A DNA stretch of 22,145 bases from a virus. The notes below the pieces were generated by a model. The model saw nothing but the letters and a program-made list of their open reading frames with translations, searched no databases and was not told the origin of the DNA. The stretch covers positions 1 through 22,145 of IMG/VR virus record IMGVR_UViG_3300010151_000206. The stretch is one strand, 5' to 3'. The translations under genes were made by a program, and so were the position numbers. Shown piece after piece: positions 7,115-15,175 of this stretch (the first letter of the stretch is position 1; the number at the start of each line of letters is the position of its first letter).

Positions 7115-9004
7115 TTATTCAGGGAATGTCGCACCTGTCGGTTGAATTGTAAAATCAAGTACAATAAACTCAGCTGTTCTTGTAGGTTGTAAGAATATTT
7201 GACCATATAGAATATTTCTATCTACTAAATCTGGTGTATTATTCGTTTCATCCATAACAACTCTGAATGCATTCAGACCTGAATTGGACTGGACTTGCTC
7301 TAAATAAGGATTCACTATTGCTAGGAATCTTTTTCTAGTTGAAGCGTTGTTTTGCTCAAACACTAAGAACCTTGAAGAACTTGCAATAAACTTCTTGACT
7401 CTTATCATTAATCGTCTTACATTTACTCGGTCTAATGCTGAGGCTTTTTTCTGTAATGTCTTTTGACCCCACACACAAATTCCTTGTCCAGGAAAAGTTG
7501 CTATTGGGTTTACATTAGATTCATATAAATCATCCCTATTGGAATGTGTTAACTTACGCTCAACTTGAACTGCTACATCGATTCCACCTCTATTTAATCC
7601 AGCAGGTGCGAACCAAGGATGTGCTACTTTATCATTGAATGCAAATATACCACCCATTACAACTGATGGTGGTACCCAAACGCTTTTATTTAAATCTGGG
7701 TCTGCGATTTGAACCCAAGGATAATACATTGCTGCATAACTTGAATCTCTGCCTTCTGCTTCACCAGTTGCAGTTGTTATAGCTGCATCGTAAAAAGTTG
7801 GATCTGCAACGGTAAACGCATCCGATCTGTTTTCACACATATCAATTGCTTTTGTGATTAAAGCTCCACAACCCGTTCCGTTATCAATAAGTCCAGGTAA
7901 CAATACTAAGTTAATATCATACTCATCTTGGTTACCTAATAGATTAATAGCATCTTGATATGCTGCAAATCCTCTACCAGTGTTTGATGATGCTCCACCT
8001 GATAAGTCATACCCTTGTGAATTGTCATCTGTTATTTTGTCGTAAAAATTAACAGCGGATGTATCACCCAGTTGATTTCCTAATGAATCGAATCCTATCC
8101 ATCCATCTGATCCACCTACAAATGATCCACTATTAATACCTGGAAGTGAACCAGTAATTACAGCGTGACCGGCAGCGTTTTCTGTGATGTTTCCGTTTGT
8201 ATCTAAATATCCTGCAGTATCTTTTAATACTTCAACTCTGACATACTTAGATTTATTTACATATGATCCACTTAATTGTAAGTACGGTTCAGTTGTTCCA
8301 CTATCTTTTAATGTGTATGACTGATCTCCAATTACCTTTGCAATATAATTTGGTTCACGTGGGTCTAGTGATACGTTATTCCAAGTCTCAAGAGTTTGCT
8401 TTCTCTTGTGAGTGTCATTACCACGTCTAATTAATAATGTAAAAGTACCTTTCTTAGGATTGACAGTAGATACTTCCCATCTTAAATTGCTAGATGAGCC
8501 TGATTTATTTAAATTTGAAGTTGTGAGATCTCCTCCCTCATAACCACCTCCAGTTGGAACAGCTCCATTTAGAATTGAACCGTGTGAGAGTGTATGCAAT
8601 TTAAAAGAATTCTGATCGTGAGCATCCCAATCTGTTGCTGTAGAACTACCGGTATTATACCCCGTCCCTGCAGGACCTATGCTACCAGTTGGAACATTAG
8701 CTACTGCAGTACTATAAGTACCACCTAGTAATCTTACTACTGTTAAAGAAGATCCATGTTTAAGATATTCTCTTGCTGTGTAAGATGTTAGATATGAATA
8801 GTAACCACTACCACTTTTAAATGTATCCCCAAACGTCTGTTGGTATTCTGAATAATTTGTTACTGTTGTTGGTATACCAGCTGGGCCTTTGACTGTTGGA
8901 CCGATTAAAGCGGCTCCAATATCCCCTACTGCGGCTGGTAAAAATGTTTGATCTATTTCGTTAGTAAATACGCCAGGACTTACTACCTTTTCACTTGAGG
9001 GCAT
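7115..9004 (-). CDS. 18: Tail sheath protein, T4 gp18-like, short paralogue, 629 aa
   Basis: Contractile sheath subunit similar in length to T4 gp18 (659 aa). It has the same conserved ends as its neighbour: SSEKVVSPGVFTNEIDQTFL at residues 3-22, GPTVKGPAGIPTTV, YSEYQQTFGD, TAREYLKHGSSLTVVRLLGG, and the C-terminal block NNTPDLVDRNILYGQIFLQP ending FTIQPTGATFPE. The centre (residues 100-330) is Gly/Ser-rich and diverges from the paralogue. A strong AGGAGA site precedes ATG 9004, and a terminator-like hairpin plus the shared A/T-rich element lie just upstream, so a transcription unit probably starts here. It is the better candidate for the ancestral or main sheath because its length is standard. 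Confidence 0.92.
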   Translation of the reverse strand: MPSSEKVVSPGVFTNEIDQTFLPAAVGDIGAALIGPTVKGPAGIPTTVTNYSEYQQTFGDTFKSGSGYYSYLTSYTAREYLKHGSSLTVVRLLGGTYSTAVANVPTGSIGPAGTGYNTGSSTATDWDAHDQNSFKLHTLSHGSILNGAVPTGGGYEGGDLTTSNLNKSGSSSNLRWEVSTVNPKKGTFTLLIRRGNDTHKRKQTLETWNNVSLDPREPNYIAKVIGDQSYTLKDSGTTEPYLQLSGSYVNKSKYVRVEVLKDTAGYLDTNGNITENAAGHAVITGSLPGINSGSFVGGSDGWIGFDSLGNQLGDTSAVNFYDKITDDNSQGYDLSGGASSNTGRGFAAYQDAINLLGNQDEYDINLVLLPGLIDNGTGCGALITKAIDMCENRSDAFTVADPTFYDAAITTATGEAEGRDSSYAAMYYPWVQIADPDLNKSVWVPPSVVMGGIFAFNDKVAHPWFAPAGLNRGGIDVAVQVERKLTHSNRDDLYESNVNPIATFPGQGICVWGQKTLQKKASALDRVNVRRLMIRVKKFIASSSRFLVFEQNNASTRKRFLAIVNPYLEQVQSNSGLNAFRVVMDETNNTPDLVDRNILYGQIFLQPTRTAEFIVLDFTIQPTGATFPE

Positions 9005-9062
9005 GCTGAGTCTCCTTTAAAATTTTTATTTGATAAATATATAGAATGGTCCGTTTCATCAA

Positions 9063-9073
9063 ATATAAATATG
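9063..9073 (-). promoter_or_regulatory. CATATTTATAT element, copy 4
   Basis: The coding strand reads CATATTTATAT 58 bases before the first sheath gene and directly after the T-tract of a terminator-like hairpin. That arrangement, stop signal then element then gene, supports a promoter role. Confidence 0.45.
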
Positions 9074-9074
9074 A

Positions 9075-9104
9075 TAAAAAAAACAAAACCATATATATTT
9101 ATGG
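9075..9104 (-). terminator. Probable intrinsic terminator after the 9122-9433 gene
   Basis: On the coding strand a short hairpin CCATA-AATATA-TATGG (9104-9089) is followed by TTTTGTTTTTTTTAT. The stem is weak (5 bp, two of them G-C) but the U-tract is long. It follows the stop of the coiled-coil gene by 17 bases. Confidence 0.5.
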
Positions 9105-9121
9105 ATTTAGCCCAAACTATT

Positions 9122-9433
9122 TTAAGTAGTTTCTGAAGTGTCTGAATCTATATCCGTAGGTTCGTTAGCTGTAAATTCTCCAGTTTCAGGATTTAGTACT
9201 CCTGGACCGTATTTATCATTTACTTGCCTAACAAACGCTTGTTCATCTTGTTGTGTTTTTTCGAATGCTTGTCGTACTTCATCTTCCATACCATCTAATT
9301 CTTCCATTCTCTGTTCGTTTTGAATCCTTTGCACAGCTATCTGTCCTAGATTATTTTGATGTTGTACATACTGATTTTGAAAAGTTGCGATTTGTTCTAG
9401 CTCTTTTTTTTCAAATTTGACTGGTTTAGCCAT
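9122..9433 (-). CDS. Small coiled-coil protein, 103 aa
   Basis: The first 75 residues are almost entirely helical and rich in Gln and Glu (KKELEQIATFQNQYVQ, HQNNLGQIAVQRIQNEQRME, EVRQAFEKTQQDEQAF), predicting a coiled coil. The C-terminus is an acidic, Thr-rich tail after the motif YGPGVLNPETGEF. Small proteins of this build occur in the structural operons of T4-like marine phages, but I know of no assigned role. A strong GGAGG site lies 9 bases before the ATG. The gene is flanked by the gp15-like gene and the sheath, so a virion-assembly chaperone or small tail component is possible. It is not a tape measure protein: far too short. Confidence 0.75.
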   Translation of the reverse strand: MAKPVKFEKKELEQIATFQNQYVQHQNNLGQIAVQRIQNEQRMEELDGMEDEVRQAFEKTQQDEQAFVRQVNDKYGPGVLNPETGEFTANEPTDIDSDTSETT

Positions 9434-9481
9434 AATAAGTAACCTCCGTATTATTGTTTATATTAATATATATAATGATTT

Positions 9482-10342
9482 TTATTTTTTGGTCTGATAA
9501 TCTGAAGCGTTTCCTTCATATCCAAAAGTGACTTTTCTTGGTGTAAGTATTTTACTCATCTCTGCAGATTTCCCAAAAATATTATCTGTAAATTCTGGTA
9601 TCATATATCCCTTAATGGTTATTGATAATTCATTTTTTATAATTCTTTCTCCAGCACTATCCATTTCAGATGAATCTGATATATCTCCTTCTAATGCTGA
9701 TAACAACTTATACTTAGTTGACTCACCAAAGTAGGTTTCTAAATGTTCAACCCATAAATCTATAAGGTCAGCCATTTGATCCATATACGCAGTAAACATC
9801 ATTATATTATATGAAACAACTACAAAATCCGGCATCCCTGTTGCAATTAATTCCATACTTGGTTTCGCGCCATTTTGTACAGAAAATTTATCATAATGAT
9901 TTTTCTTAGACCACTTATTGCCTCTTATAATTGATATGAATTCACCTCTAACATCGTGATCAAATGATAATGGTAAGTCTGGATTCATAGATAATCCAGT
10001 TCGTCGTATCATCATTAATGGTAATATTAGGCTGCTATTATTATCTCGTAACACCCCATTTGCTCTAACAGACTTCCACCGTTCTTCGTTTCCATACAAC
10101 ACAGGACATCTAACTATTTCTCCAGCTTCTCTAACAACCGGTTTCATTACGTTCTTTATATGAGTCATTACTGTAGTATCGATATCTTTAATACCTATAC
10201 TTAATCCTCTACCAAAATTTAAACCCGGGTTTGCTCTTTCAGATCTATTTCCAATTTCAGTATTACGAAATGATCGCTGTGCAGCTCGATCCACAGAACC
10301 ACCTGCTACTACTGATTTATTGGTTATCGGTTTAACTGCCAC
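9482..10342 (-). CDS. 15: Tail completion/sheath stabiliser, T4 gp15-like, 286 aa
   Basis: In T4 gp15 caps the tail tube and sheath and connects them to the neck. Similarity to gp15 is visible by eye in several places: IVRCPVLYGNEERW versus T4 IRVPITYASKEHF; SYNIMMFTAYMDQMADLIDL versus the T4 segment around YELSIFTRYEDDMFQIVEQI; and GYMIPEF versus the GWMYPP region. Length (286 aa) is close to T4 gp15 (272 aa). The start is GTG at 10342, with AGGAGA upstream, overlapping the end of the preceding gene. It lies just upstream of the sheath module, as expected for a tail terminator. Confidence 0.8.
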   Translation of the reverse strand: MAVKPITNKSVVAGGSVDRAAQRSFRNTEIGNRSERANPGLNFGRGLSIGIKDIDTTVMTHIKNVMKPVVREAGEIVRCPVLYGNEERWKSVRANGVLRDNNSSLILPLMMIRRTGLSMNPDLPLSFDHDVRGEFISIIRGNKWSKKNHYDKFSVQNGAKPSMELIATGMPDFVVVSYNIMMFTAYMDQMADLIDLWVEHLETYFGESTKYKLLSALEGDISDSSEMDSAGERIIKNELSITIKGYMIPEFTDNIFGKSAEMSKILTPRKVTFGYEGNASDYQTKK

Positions 10343-10700
10343 GTTGAGTTCTCCTTAATGTACGTAATTTTTGACTTTTTGTCATTACCTTTCCTTCATA
10401 AACATCTGATTCTACTGCGTTCTTATCTACATTTGAAATAGCAATCTCTCTTTTTATATCAACTTCTACTGGTGCTGTTTTTAAAGATTTTCCATTTGTA
10501 ATTTTTCCAGCTATTGCATTAGCTAACTGATTTATATCAATATTTGGTTGTTGAGGTGGTAATGGTTTATTATCACCGTACAAATTTAGATCCTCTTCTA
10601 CAACAGTATGTTGAGGTGCTTTCCTAACAATAGGTTTTATCGGTGGATTCCCTGATGTCCTAACGATCCGTTTAGTGCTTGCGAGTGGTTGAACAGCCAT
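10332..10700 (-). CDS. Small basic, proline-rich protein of the neck region, 122 aa
   Basis: No recognised family. The N-terminal half is Pro/Lys-rich and probably disordered (RTSGNPPIKPIVRKAP, NKPLPPQQPNID). A short helix follows (INQLANAIAGKI) and the protein ends in a basic tail, MTKSQKLRTLRRTQRGS. That tail resembles the end of the membrane protein at 20152-20457 (KTQKDKLRALRK), suggesting a shared C-terminal binding element. It overlaps the upstream MIKLK-tagged gene by one base (TAATG) and the downstream gp15-like gene by 11 bases, so it is made together with neck and tail-completion proteins. Confidence 0.7.
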   Translation of the reverse strand: MAVQPLASTKRIVRTSGNPPIKPIVRKAPQHTVVEEDLNLYGDNKPLPPQQPNIDINQLANAIAGKITNGKSLKTAPVEVDIKREIAISNVDKNAVESDVYEGKVMTKSQKLRTLRRTQRGS

Positions 10701-10993
10701 TACGTGAATCTCTCTTTACCAGTACCACTCAATTTTCGTTGTATGTATCCTTGTGCCCACTTACCAGCTTTCTTTAAAATATGTGTACCGGTATCTACTA
10801 CATAATCAGCACCCTTCCCCTTTACAAGTAGATAATAGTCATGTTTTTTAATTCTATATTTTTTTCCGATGGAATGTCGATCAGCTTCATTACTACGATA
10901 TAGTTGAACTTGTCTACCACCTTTTAATCGAGCAGTGCCATAATAGTCGTCACCAACACTCATCTTTTCTAATAATTCTTTTAATTTAATCAT
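10700..10993 (-). CDS. MIKLK-tagged small basic protein, putative internal head protein, 97 aa
   Basis: The N-terminus MIKLKELLEKMSVG matches the tag shared by five accepted genes in 18336-20155, although this gene sits in the neck module. The tag contains the (L/I)-x-E pattern seen at T4 prohead-protease sites (here E-L-L-E|K). The body is a compact, basic, beta-rich domain (YGTARLKGGRQVQLYRS, KKYRIKKHDYYLLVKGKGAD, YVVDTGTHIL) ending in a Lys/Arg-rich helix (GKWAQGYIQRKL). A DNA- or RNA-binding protein packed in the head is a reasonable guess. It directly follows the 41-residue gene (TAA then ATG) and overlaps the next gene by one base. Confidence 0.7.
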   Translation of the reverse strand: MIKLKELLEKMSVGDDYYGTARLKGGRQVQLYRSNEADRHSIGKKYRIKKHDYYLLVKGKGADYVVDTGTHILKKAGKWAQGYIQRKLSGTGKERFT

Positions 10994-11119
10994 TTAATAA
11001 TCCAGTTGTTTTTTTAAATTTAATTTTTCTTCACTTCTACTTTTTTTACGCTTATCTTTAAACACCTTAGTAGTCGGTATTGGAAAATCTGACATTTTAA
11101 TTTTATGAATTCTTTTCAT
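10994..11119 (-). CDS. Very small basic protein, 41 aa
   Basis: A 42-codon frame exactly fills the gap between the gp14-like gene and the tagged 97-residue gene. Its ATG (11119-11117) overlaps the upstream stop as TAATG, and its TAA directly precedes the next ATG. These junctions are of the type used by accepted genes here. The product is MKRIHKIKMSDFPIPTTKVF followed by a very basic stretch (KDKRKKSRSEEK) and a short helix LNLKKQLDY. A second in-frame ATG gives MSDFPIP. Function unknown; its charge suggests nucleic-acid or capsid-interior binding. It is supported by fit and coupling only, not by homology. Confidence 0.55.
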   Translation of the reverse strand: MKRIHKIKMSDFPIPTTKVFKDKRKKSRSEEKLNLKKQLDY

Positions 11120-11586
11120 TATTTAGGTCTCTCTACTATTTGTAATGATGATTGACGTATTCTATTCGCTACAGCTTTTATCATATGTTTAAATGCTTGA
11201 TGACCACCAATTAGCTGTGGTTCTGTGACAGCATTCATCTCCCAATAAAAATCATTCCAATATACGATGTCTCCTATTTCCGGTGCAAACCCTGCTTCAG
11301 AAAGTGTGGTCCGATGAAAATACATTTCTAAATTAGCATTTAGGTCTGGACCCATGTCACCTATATCAACTGTTGGTTCTTCAAAGGAAATCAAACAGTT
11401 AACTCTAAAACCGGTATCATAATATTTTGTGCTTGATTCACCATAAATATTTGAATCAGTATTTTCTAATGATATCTTATAAATGTCAACATATTGGCCT
11501 AAAACATCATCAATCAATTCTTCATTTAGAGTGTCAAAAAGATCTACTTCTTTTTGTGGTATAAAAAATGGTCTTGTTTCAGCCAT
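11119..11586 (-). CDS. Neck protein, probable T4 gp14-like, 155 aa
   Basis: Encoded four bases after the gp13-like gene with AGGA just before the ATG, in the usual 13-14 position. Visible features are NIYGESSTKYYDTGFRVNCL near residues 46-65, then SFEEPTVDIGDMGPDLNANL, then GFAPEIGDIVYWNDFYWEMN and LIGGHQAFKHMIKAVANRIR. The 'E.GD.v.w.d.ywEi..v.e.qligG' pattern occurs in head-completion and neck proteins of T4-like marine phages. It is shorter than T4 gp14 (256 aa), so the equivalence is by position and pattern, and a different connector or stopper protein is possible. Expected location is the portal-proximal neck of the virion. Confidence 0.55.
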   Translation of the reverse strand: MAETRPFFIPQKEVDLFDTLNEELIDDVLGQYVDIYKISLENTDSNIYGESSTKYYDTGFRVNCLISFEEPTVDIGDMGPDLNANLEMYFHRTTLSEAGFAPEIGDIVYWNDFYWEMNAVTEPQLIGGHQAFKHMIKAVANRIRQSSLQIVERPK

Positions 11587-11590
11587 AACA

Positions 11591-12772
11591 CTATCCTATA
11601 TAAATACCAACTGGGGACCTTGCTAAAATTTCTTGATTAGCTTGTGCTGTATCAGCTTCAGCTCGAGCTCTTTCAGATAATGTTACTCCTTCTAAAAATT
11701 CTTTCAGTTCTTCTAATAACGCATCTTTTTCTTCTCTACCTTCTGCTTTCAATGCTTCACCATCCATGGTTACTTCACCGTTTGGTAATGGTAATGATGC
11801 GTATTTACTTCTAATTATTCCTAATAATTCTTTTGCTAATGATAACGAAAATTTACGTATCCATTGTCGACCTGCCGCATTAATTCCACTATATGTGATA
11901 AACTTATACGGTACATTACTTGGATCCGTTACTTTATTTGTAGAATAATCTCTAGTAGTATCAGTTAGCTCATTCCTAACATAATATTCAAACCAAATTT
12001 TATTACCAGAATCATCTGCTGTTGGAACCGGGAATAGTTTTAATCTGTTATTAATTATTTCAAATGAATACGCTGATTTCCTAACTAAGTCATTTGTTTC
12101 TATAGCATTAGCTCTAGCTAAGTCATATGATATAGGACGCATAATGTATGAAACGGCTGGTGAAACGTTTCCCATTCCAAATTGATCTAACATATTACGT
12201 TGTTCAAAAGACCCTGCAAATGGATCATAAAATCTTGAAATTGATGACGGTCCTTGATTATATACTTTTTGTATCACAATACGATTTGAGCTTTCTGAAA
12301 CTGCAGCCCAATCCACATTCAAATCATAATCTTGCTGTTCTGATATTAATGATATGGAACCGCTCTTCAGTGTAACACCACCACCTACTCCTGCCATAGT
12401 ACCATATTGTTCTGATAACATAAATGTGGATCCCATATTTGCATGCACGGGTTCCATACTACCTGTTGAACTCATAACGGATCCTGAAACTCTGTCAACG
12501 TTTCCATATTGTTCCCACATCCAATTCTTAATATTGTAATGATTTATATGTAAAGAATATTCAGATATTGCTTCTTCAAAACAGGTGTATATTGATCCGG
12601 AATTAAATTCAAGTTGCATTACTGGATGACCCAGTCGTCTCGCAACCCACTTACATACGTTTAGACTATCATCAATAAAAGCTGAATCGGTATTGTACGT
12701 CCCATAAGGTGTTGACTGAGTGACCTCATTTTTGTTTGAAGGATCTGTGTATATGTAGCTAAATTTTGACAT
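11591..12772 (-). CDS. 13: Neck/head completion protein, T4 gp13-like, 393 aa
   Basis: Likely neck protein that seals the filled head with the gp14-like partner. The N-terminal region (CKWVARRLGHPVMQLEFNSG, then FEEAISEYSLHINHY) and the C-terminal helix pair (RKFSLSLAKELLGIIRSKYA, LPNGEVTMDGEAL, REEKDALLEELKEFLEGVTL) match what I know of gp13 proteins in marine T4-like phages, where a 'LAKE.LG.iR.Kf' helix is followed by a short 'p.pngevtlDGe' turn. It is longer than T4 gp13 (309 aa). The extra length is the Gly/Ser-rich middle (residues 90-150). The gene starts a new unit: the terminator at 12831 and the element at 12796 precede it. Stop codon is TAG. Confidence 0.75.
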   Translation of the reverse strand: MSKFSYIYTDPSNKNEVTQSTPYGTYNTDSAFIDDSLNVCKWVARRLGHPVMQLEFNSGSIYTCFEEAISEYSLHINHYNIKNWMWEQYGNVDRVSGSVMSSTGSMEPVHANMGSTFMLSEQYGTMAGVGGGVTLKSGSISLISEQQDYDLNVDWAAVSESSNRIVIQKVYNQGPSSISRFYDPFAGSFEQRNMLDQFGMGNVSPAVSYIMRPISYDLARANAIETNDLVRKSAYSFEIINNRLKLFPVPTADDSGNKIWFEYYVRNELTDTTRDYSTNKVTDPSNVPYKFITYSGINAAGRQWIRKFSLSLAKELLGIIRSKYASLPLPNGEVTMDGEALKAEGREEKDALLEELKEFLEGVTLSERARAEADTAQANQEILARSPVGIYIG

Positions 12773-12795
12773 AAAATTATTCCTGTTGCGTTCTT

Positions 12796-12805
12796 ATATA
12801 AATAT
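12796..12805 (-). promoter_or_regulatory. ATATTTATAT element, copy 5
   Basis: The coding strand reads ATATTTATAT between the 12831-12856 terminator and the gp13-like start codon (23 bases away). Terminator followed by element followed by gene makes this the clearest case for a promoter. Confidence 0.5.
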
Positions 12806-12830
12806 ACAGTAATAACAAAAAGCCTAACAT

Positions 12831-12856
12831 AAAAAAGGGGTAGTAAAACTACCCCT
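12831..12856 (-). terminator. Intrinsic terminator after the capsid gene group
   Basis: The coding strand has a perfect 8-bp GC-rich hairpin, AGGGGTAG-TTTTA-CTACCCCT (12856-12836), followed by TTTTTT. This is a textbook rho-independent terminator. It closes the scaffold, major capsid and decoration group before the neck genes. A T-rich flank on the other side would allow it to work in both directions. Confidence 0.85.
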
Positions 12857-12905
12857 CTTATTTTTGTTCGGTCTAAAGACTATTGATATCTTATGATTTA
12901 ACTCA

Positions 12906-13409
12906 TTAAGATGTAGCCCACGGAGCAGAACCCTGAGTATTTGCCATACCTACACACATGTAGTTTGTACCATCGCAATATACTTCGAGTCTATCACCAA
13001 CCACAGAATTAACTGTGTCAGCATTATATCTGACTGTAGTTACTGTATCTGTAGTATGTGCTTGTGCTGCACCTGATGCGGTAAAGCTAGTACATGACAT
13101 AATCATGTTGTCAGCTCCAGAAGTCCAGGTAACATCATTATCAGAAATAATTTTGAATATGAATGTTGCATGAAATCCTCCGGCACCGGCTACTGCAGGT
13201 AACGTATACGCGATAGTCCCATCAGTACTATCCATAAGATACGTTCTTCCGGAATCAGCCATCACCAACGTTGGGGTGGCCGCTCCAGTTGTCGTACTCA
13301 CTTGAACTCTCGCACCAGCGGACTGGTGCGCAGCTATTGCGGATACTTTATGGATTTGCTGCGTATTATGCTTTTTGCCATCAACCGTAACTTGTTTTAA
13401 GATCGCCAT
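12906..13409 (-). CDS. Putative head decoration/structural protein, 167 aa
   Basis: Small beta-rich protein made between major capsid and neck proteins. The N-terminal 35 residues are polar (MAILKQVTVDGKKHNTQQIH). The rest alternates short strands with Gly/Thr/Ala turns: RTYLMDSTDGTIAYTLPAVA, then GFHATFIFKIISDNDVTW, then GDRLEVYCDGTNYMCVGMAN. The 'tytLPa..aG..f.f.i..dndvtw....d.i' pattern is common in phage head-fibre and decoration proteins and in fibre tips, which explains the call. Its position right after the major capsid gene and before a strong terminator argues for an abundant capsid-surface protein. GGAGA precedes the ATG. Vertex or fibre-type proteins are alternatives. Confidence 0.55.
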   Translation of the reverse strand: MAILKQVTVDGKKHNTQQIHKVSAIAAHQSAGARVQVSTTTGAATPTLVMADSGRTYLMDSTDGTIAYTLPAVAGAGGFHATFIFKIISDNDVTWTSGADNMIMSCTSFTASGAAQAHTTDTVTTVRYNADTVNSVVGDRLEVYCDGTNYMCVGMANTQGSAPWATS

Positions 13410-13433
13410 TGAATTTCTCCAAGTTAAATAAGG

Positions 13434-13465
13434 GTTTGAGAGCTAAAATAAATTAGCTCTCAAAC
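13434..13465. promoter_or_regulatory. Perfect 12-bp hairpin between capsid and decoration genes
   Basis: GTTTGAGAGCTA and TAGCTCTCAAAC form a perfect 12-base inverted repeat with an 8-base A/T loop, 16 bases after the major capsid stop. The coding strand after the stem reads CCCTTATTT, too poor in U for a strong terminator. I read it as a partial terminator or an mRNA 3'-end-stabilising or processing hairpin that sets the high capsid to decoration protein ratio. Confidence 0.55.
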
Positions 13466-13480
13466 TCATTATTGTTGATT

Positions 13481-15160
13481 TTACAGTTTATCTAATCCAT
13501 CAATATGGATCTTACCATAAAACTCAGGTCTGATCATCTTCTTAGCGTAACGAGTCATCACACCTTTTCTTGGAGTAAAATCACTTGGATCATACACAAG
13601 AGGTGTCATGATTAACGGAACGTAAGGAGCATATACAGCACCGGTTTCTAGGAAATTGGATCCACGGAATCCGACAAGAACAGTGTTCTCAGTCATGTAA
13701 GGATTCTTATAGACGTTGAAACGGTTGTTAATACCACCGATTTTCTGTACGCCCATTGCGAATTGTGCTTTATCACCATCTGTATCAGCCATATAGCCAG
13801 GAAGCGATTCAAGAATCGTCGCGACTTTAGGTGAAACAACACAGAAGTTAGCACCACCACGTAGTGTTAATCTGTGAATTTCATTAGATACTTTTTGGAT
13901 CTTCTGCACCAGTGTTTGATACCACTCGAAACGTGTACCGTAGAAGGTTGTGTTTACGAACGCAGTTGAACTGGAGTTGTAATCGTCACCTTGGTTTACG
14001 GACCAGTAATCGACTGTGGAAGCATCACTGATTAACATATCAAGAATCTCAAGATCGATTTCCATTGATACATACTCAGAAAGCATTGAAGTTAACTCTG
14101 CTTCAGCGTCAACACTATGATAAGCGTTAAGGTCTTGAGCAAGCTCAGGAGTCCATACTGCTTTCAACTTACGTGTTTTAGCAACGATAGCACGAGATTT
14201 AAGTTCAATATCTACTTGTGGAATCTGTAAAGAGTCTGCAGTAGCATTGCCACCCGAATCTTCAAAGTCACCACGAGAAGCTTCTGAAGTGTACTTAACG
14301 TATGATGCTGTTATTGACAACAAGTGACCTACAGCGGATGCTGAGTAAATTGCTGACAATGTACCGGCTGTGCCTTCTGCACCAGTGATTTTAGTAAATT
14401 CAGGATAAAACGCATAAATCGGTTTACCTGAACCAATTGTATCACCGTGAGGGCTAGCTGCCGATGGTAATGCACCAGCACCAGAACCTGAATAGAATTG
14501 TGTAGCTCTGATTGACAGTTTGTCAATATCTGTTTCAGTAACAGCTTTTGTTACTTTAAAGATTTGACCTGCGTTCAGAGACTGACTAAATTCAGTGTTA
14601 AAATTAACATCATTCCAACTAGCAACTGCTGTCGTTAATGAATCGTAATTCAATGAGCTTGTTGCGGCTGAGTACCCGTAACGTCCAGCACCATAAAAGC
14701 CATCTTCACCAAAAGGTGCGCTTGACCCGGATGGGCTGTACTTACCAGTTTTACCTTGTAAACTTTCAGCTGATCCTTGACCCATTCTATTATTTCCATA
14801 TTGGAAATCTAGATAGAATACAAGACCAGATGGTAAGTTCATAGGCTGAACTGAAACGAATTCCTGAGCTGCAATCTCACCAAAGATTCTTCGAACCAAT
14901 GGGAGTGCAACACCAGACCATTCTTCATCACCTTTGTACCCACCTAAAGATCCAGCATTTGGACTTGTTGAAGAAGCCTCTTTGATCAATTCACGGGCTT
15001 GATTTTCAAGTAATTGGGCCATGCCACTTCTTTGAAAATCACCGTCAATACCATCAAGTAAACCAGTCTTGTCCCATTTACCGACTAGTTTTTTAGCATC
15101 TTCTTGCTGTTTCTTATAAGGCGAAGCGTCTAGTAATGCGTCGTTTATATAATTTGACAT
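13481..15160 (-). CDS. 23: Major capsid protein, T4 gp23-like, 559 aa
   Basis: Main shell subunit. The N-terminal region (MSNYINDALLDASPYKKQQE, then QRSGMAQLLENQARELIKE) looks like the T4 gp23 delta domain that is removed during maturation. The best cleavage point is after Glu61 in ELIKE|ASSTS; T4 cuts gp23 after Glu65 in LTE|AE. Downstream, VALPLVRRIFGEIAAQEFVS, VQPMNLPSGLVFYLDFQYG and the C-terminal TPRKGVMTRYAKKMIRPEFY are typical of the gp23 family. It starts 15 bases after the scaffold gene with a strong AGGAGA site and looks compositionally like a highly expressed gene (somewhat higher GC). Length is close to T4 (521 aa). Confidence 0.93.
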   Translation of the reverse strand: MSNYINDALLDASPYKKQQEDAKKLVGKWDKTGLLDGIDGDFQRSGMAQLLENQARELIKEASSTSPNAGSLGGYKGDEEWSGVALPLVRRIFGEIAAQEFVSVQPMNLPSGLVFYLDFQYGNNRMGQGSAESLQGKTGKYSPSGSSAPFGEDGFYGAGRYGYSAATSSLNYDSLTTAVASWNDVNFNTEFSQSLNAGQIFKVTKAVTETDIDKLSIRATQFYSGSGAGALPSAASPHGDTIGSGKPIYAFYPEFTKITGAEGTAGTLSAIYSASAVGHLLSITASYVKYTSEASRGDFEDSGGNATADSLQIPQVDIELKSRAIVAKTRKLKAVWTPELAQDLNAYHSVDAEAELTSMLSEYVSMEIDLEILDMLISDASTVDYWSVNQGDDYNSSSTAFVNTTFYGTRFEWYQTLVQKIQKVSNEIHRLTLRGGANFCVVSPKVATILESLPGYMADTDGDKAQFAMGVQKIGGINNRFNVYKNPYMTENTVLVGFRGSNFLETGAVYAPYVPLIMTPLVYDPSDFTPRKGVMTRYAKKMIRPEFYGKIHIDGLDKL

Positions 15161-15175
15161 CTAACTTCTCCTAAG

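Noticed and set aside
14329-14526. Minus-strand 65-codon frame inside the capsid gene
   Set aside because: Out of frame with the capsid gene, no ribosome binding site or recognisable product.
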